From an uncultured Phocaeicola sp. (GTDB lineage Bacteria; Bacteroidota; Bacteroidia; Bacteroidales; Bacteroidaceae), in contig CARCZS010000031.1 of the NCBI GenBank assembly GCA_948956705.1, forward strand, positions 1 to 27,848: a stretch of 27,848 nucleotides of DNA, given 5' to 3'. This document shows, one piece after another, positions 26,652-27,848 of the stretch. The notes beneath the pieces were generated by a model. It did not search any database. It saw nothing but the letters and a program-made list of their open reading frames with translations, and was not told the DNA's origin. The position numbers and the translations under genes were made by a program. Position 1 is the first letter of the stretch, and each line of letters starts with the position of its first letter.

Positions 26652-27037
26652 ATGGAACTTCGTTTAATAAAATGACAAAGGTTGAATATAAAGGCAAGTG
26701 AAACGGGTCGTTTCCTTTAGGAAATAGTCGGACAAAGAAGCCGGATGCCGCAAGATATACATACTGTGAGTCCTCCATGCTCTTCCCAGTCCCTTGGAAG
26801 ATTTCTATTTAAACGTGAAGCGTGGAACTGCATGCCACGTCTTAAATTGGAGGTCCTGAGAAAACCTTTGATGACAGATATGGTTATAGCAGCCCACGCT
26901 ATATGCGTGAGAACCACTATGCCGTTCTTGTCATCTTTGAAAATTTCTCAGGTTTCCAATTACAAGATAAGCATAACGCTTCTTCAAATTCTAAAATGTC
27001 TTGGAGGGAGTTTTCTCTCTCCAAATGCAAAAATATG
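26652..27037. other. Intergenic region of uncertain content
   Basis: About 390 bp separate the AbiC-like gene from the terminator after the relaxase gene. Short open frames exist on both strands (for example + 26745-27038 and - 26717-26917), but none has a recognisable domain or clear start signal. Small hairpins occur (CACGC-TATAT-GCGTG near 26895-26910; CGTGG/CCACG near 26821-26840). It could hold a decayed gene or part of an element end; nothing firmer can be supported. Confidence 0.35.
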
Positions 27038-27076
27038 AAAAATGCAGGAAGTGCAATAATATTTCCTGCATTTTTT
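27038..27076. terminator. Terminator downstream of the relaxase gene
   Basis: AAAAATGCAGGAA (27038-27050) pairs perfectly with TTCCTGCATTTTT (27063-27075) across a 12-base loop, with T runs on both strands. It lies 28 bp beyond the relaxase stop on the minus strand. Confidence 0.8.
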
Positions 27077-27103
27077 ATGTTGGCACATAAGTATTTATAA
27101 TCG

Positions 27104-27848
27104 TTACAGTTTGAATCCCTTGTTTTTCCGTTGCGGTTGCTGTATCGTTGGCCGTATCCGTCGGAGCAGCCTCTCGAACTGCTCCCTGAACCAGTCGAGG
27201 ATGTTCTTCCCGTTGATGCGCAGGACAAAGCGTTTCCCTCTCTCTCCCTGCTCTATTCCCATCTGCGCAGTGGCACCTGTCACGGAGAGGGCTCTCTTGT
27301 GTTCCTCGGAGTAAAGGTTCCCGCTGTACTCCAACGGCTGGAACGTGAAAAGCCGGTCCGTCTGCTCGGGCGTGAAGCCTGCCGAACGGCAGTACCCCTC
27401 CATGCGCATCGCGTCGGCGAAAAGCGGGAACCAGCCGCACGCACGCTCCGTCCATTTTTGCAGATATGCAGTCCGCTCCTTTTCCCTTTCCAGTTTTTGG
27501 ATGTAGTCGGTCTGCACCGTGGCAAGTTCCCTGCCGTACTGTGCCCGCTGCCGTTGCAGACTGGCCTGCAAGTCCTCTATGCTCTCCTCGCGGGCGGCTA
27601 TCTCGTTCTGAAGGCTGCGGTTGTCCGCCTCCAGCTCCTTGATTTTTCCACTGCCCAAAAGAGAACCCACCTTTGCTATGATGGCGGTCTTTGCCTCCAC
27701 CTTGACCGCCTCCAGCTTTTGCGTGTTGATTTCCTTTCTGGCCGTTTCCAGCCGTTTTTCCGCCTCTTCCTGCTCGGCTTGGAGTTGTCGCACGTTCGCT
27801 TCCAGTTCACCCGTCTGCCGCCTCAAATCGCGGTAATACTGGGCGGTG
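27104..27848 (-). CDS. MobV-family relaxase (mobilization protein), C-terminal part
   Basis: The reading frame is open through the right edge of the window, so only about the last 248 residues are seen. They form a long charged coiled coil (rich in E, Q, K, R), with an AKVGSLLGSGKIKELEADN segment typical of Bacteroidetes Mob_Pre/MobV relaxases, followed by a compact tail with CGWFPLFADAMRMEGYCRSAGF. The catalytic relaxase domain would lie beyond the window. These proteins nick oriT so that mobilizable plasmids or integrated elements can be transferred by a helper conjugative system. The DNA is markedly GC-rich (41 of 60 bases in 27361-27420), unlike the rest of the window, which supports horizontal acquisition. 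An internal TTG at 27826 is not a credible start. Confidence 0.8.
   Translation of the reverse strand, partial: TAQYYRDLRRQTGELEANVRQLQAEQEEAEKRLETARKEINTQKLEAVKVEAKTAIIAKVGSLLGSGKIKELEADNRSLQNEIAAREESIEDLQASLQRQRAQYGRELATVQTDYIQKLEREKERTAYLQKWTERACGWFPLFADAMRMEGYCRSAGFTPEQTDRLFTFQPLEYSGNLYSEEHKRALSVTGATAQMGIEQGERGKRFVLRINGKNILDWFREQFERLLRRIRPTIQQPQRKNKGFKL

Overview
The window looks like a Bacteroides-type chromosome (Bacteroidales). The evidence is the TAnnTTTG -7 promoter elements, weak Shine-Dalgarno sequences, a SusC/SusD pair with ECF sigma and FecR anti-sigma genes, BACON domains, and a Bacteroidetes-style MobV relaxase tail at the right edge. No rRNA, tRNA or CRISPR array was seen.

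Left part (1-8.6 kb) is housekeeping. priA, a PHP-domain phosphoesterase and a low-molecular-weight protein tyrosine phosphatase form a tight + strand operon. It converges on, and overlaps by 26 bp, a minus-strand 7TM-HD phosphodiesterase (PgpH-like, probably acting on c-di-AMP). From a short shared promoter region gltX and waaA run the other way and end at a hairpin terminator.

Middle part (8.7-20.8 kb) is a complete polysaccharide utilisation locus on the + strand: ECF sigma factor, FecR-type anti-sigma, SusC with an N-terminal STN signalling domain, SusD lipoprotein, terminator, then a second unit with its own -7 element encoding secreted GH29 alpha-L-fucosidase, GH105 unsaturated-uronyl hydrolase and a GH2 beta-glycosidase. 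SusC would sense ligand at the outer membrane and signal through FecR to the sigma factor. The enzymes suggest a fucosylated, uronic-acid-containing, beta-galactoside or beta-glucuronide glycan that has already been cut by a lyase encoded elsewhere.

Right part (20.8-27.85 kb) is on the minus strand and more accessory. An unusual multi-arm bidirectional terminator separates the locus from an orphan TonB-dependent-type outer-membrane barrel gene. Upstream of that gene are three GGTTAA hexamers at exact 11-bp spacing, which look like an OmpR/PhoB-family operator. Next comes a two-gene unit: a small membrane protein resembling putative phage abortive-infection (putAbiC-like) proteins, followed by a surface lipoprotein with three N-terminal BACON domains, a roughly 290-residue core I do not recognise, and a C-terminal BACON-like domain. 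The window ends in the coiled-coil C-terminus of a MobV-family relaxase in GC-rich DNA. This suggests the right end belongs to an integrated mobilizable element, with the AbiC-like/BACON pair as possible cargo.
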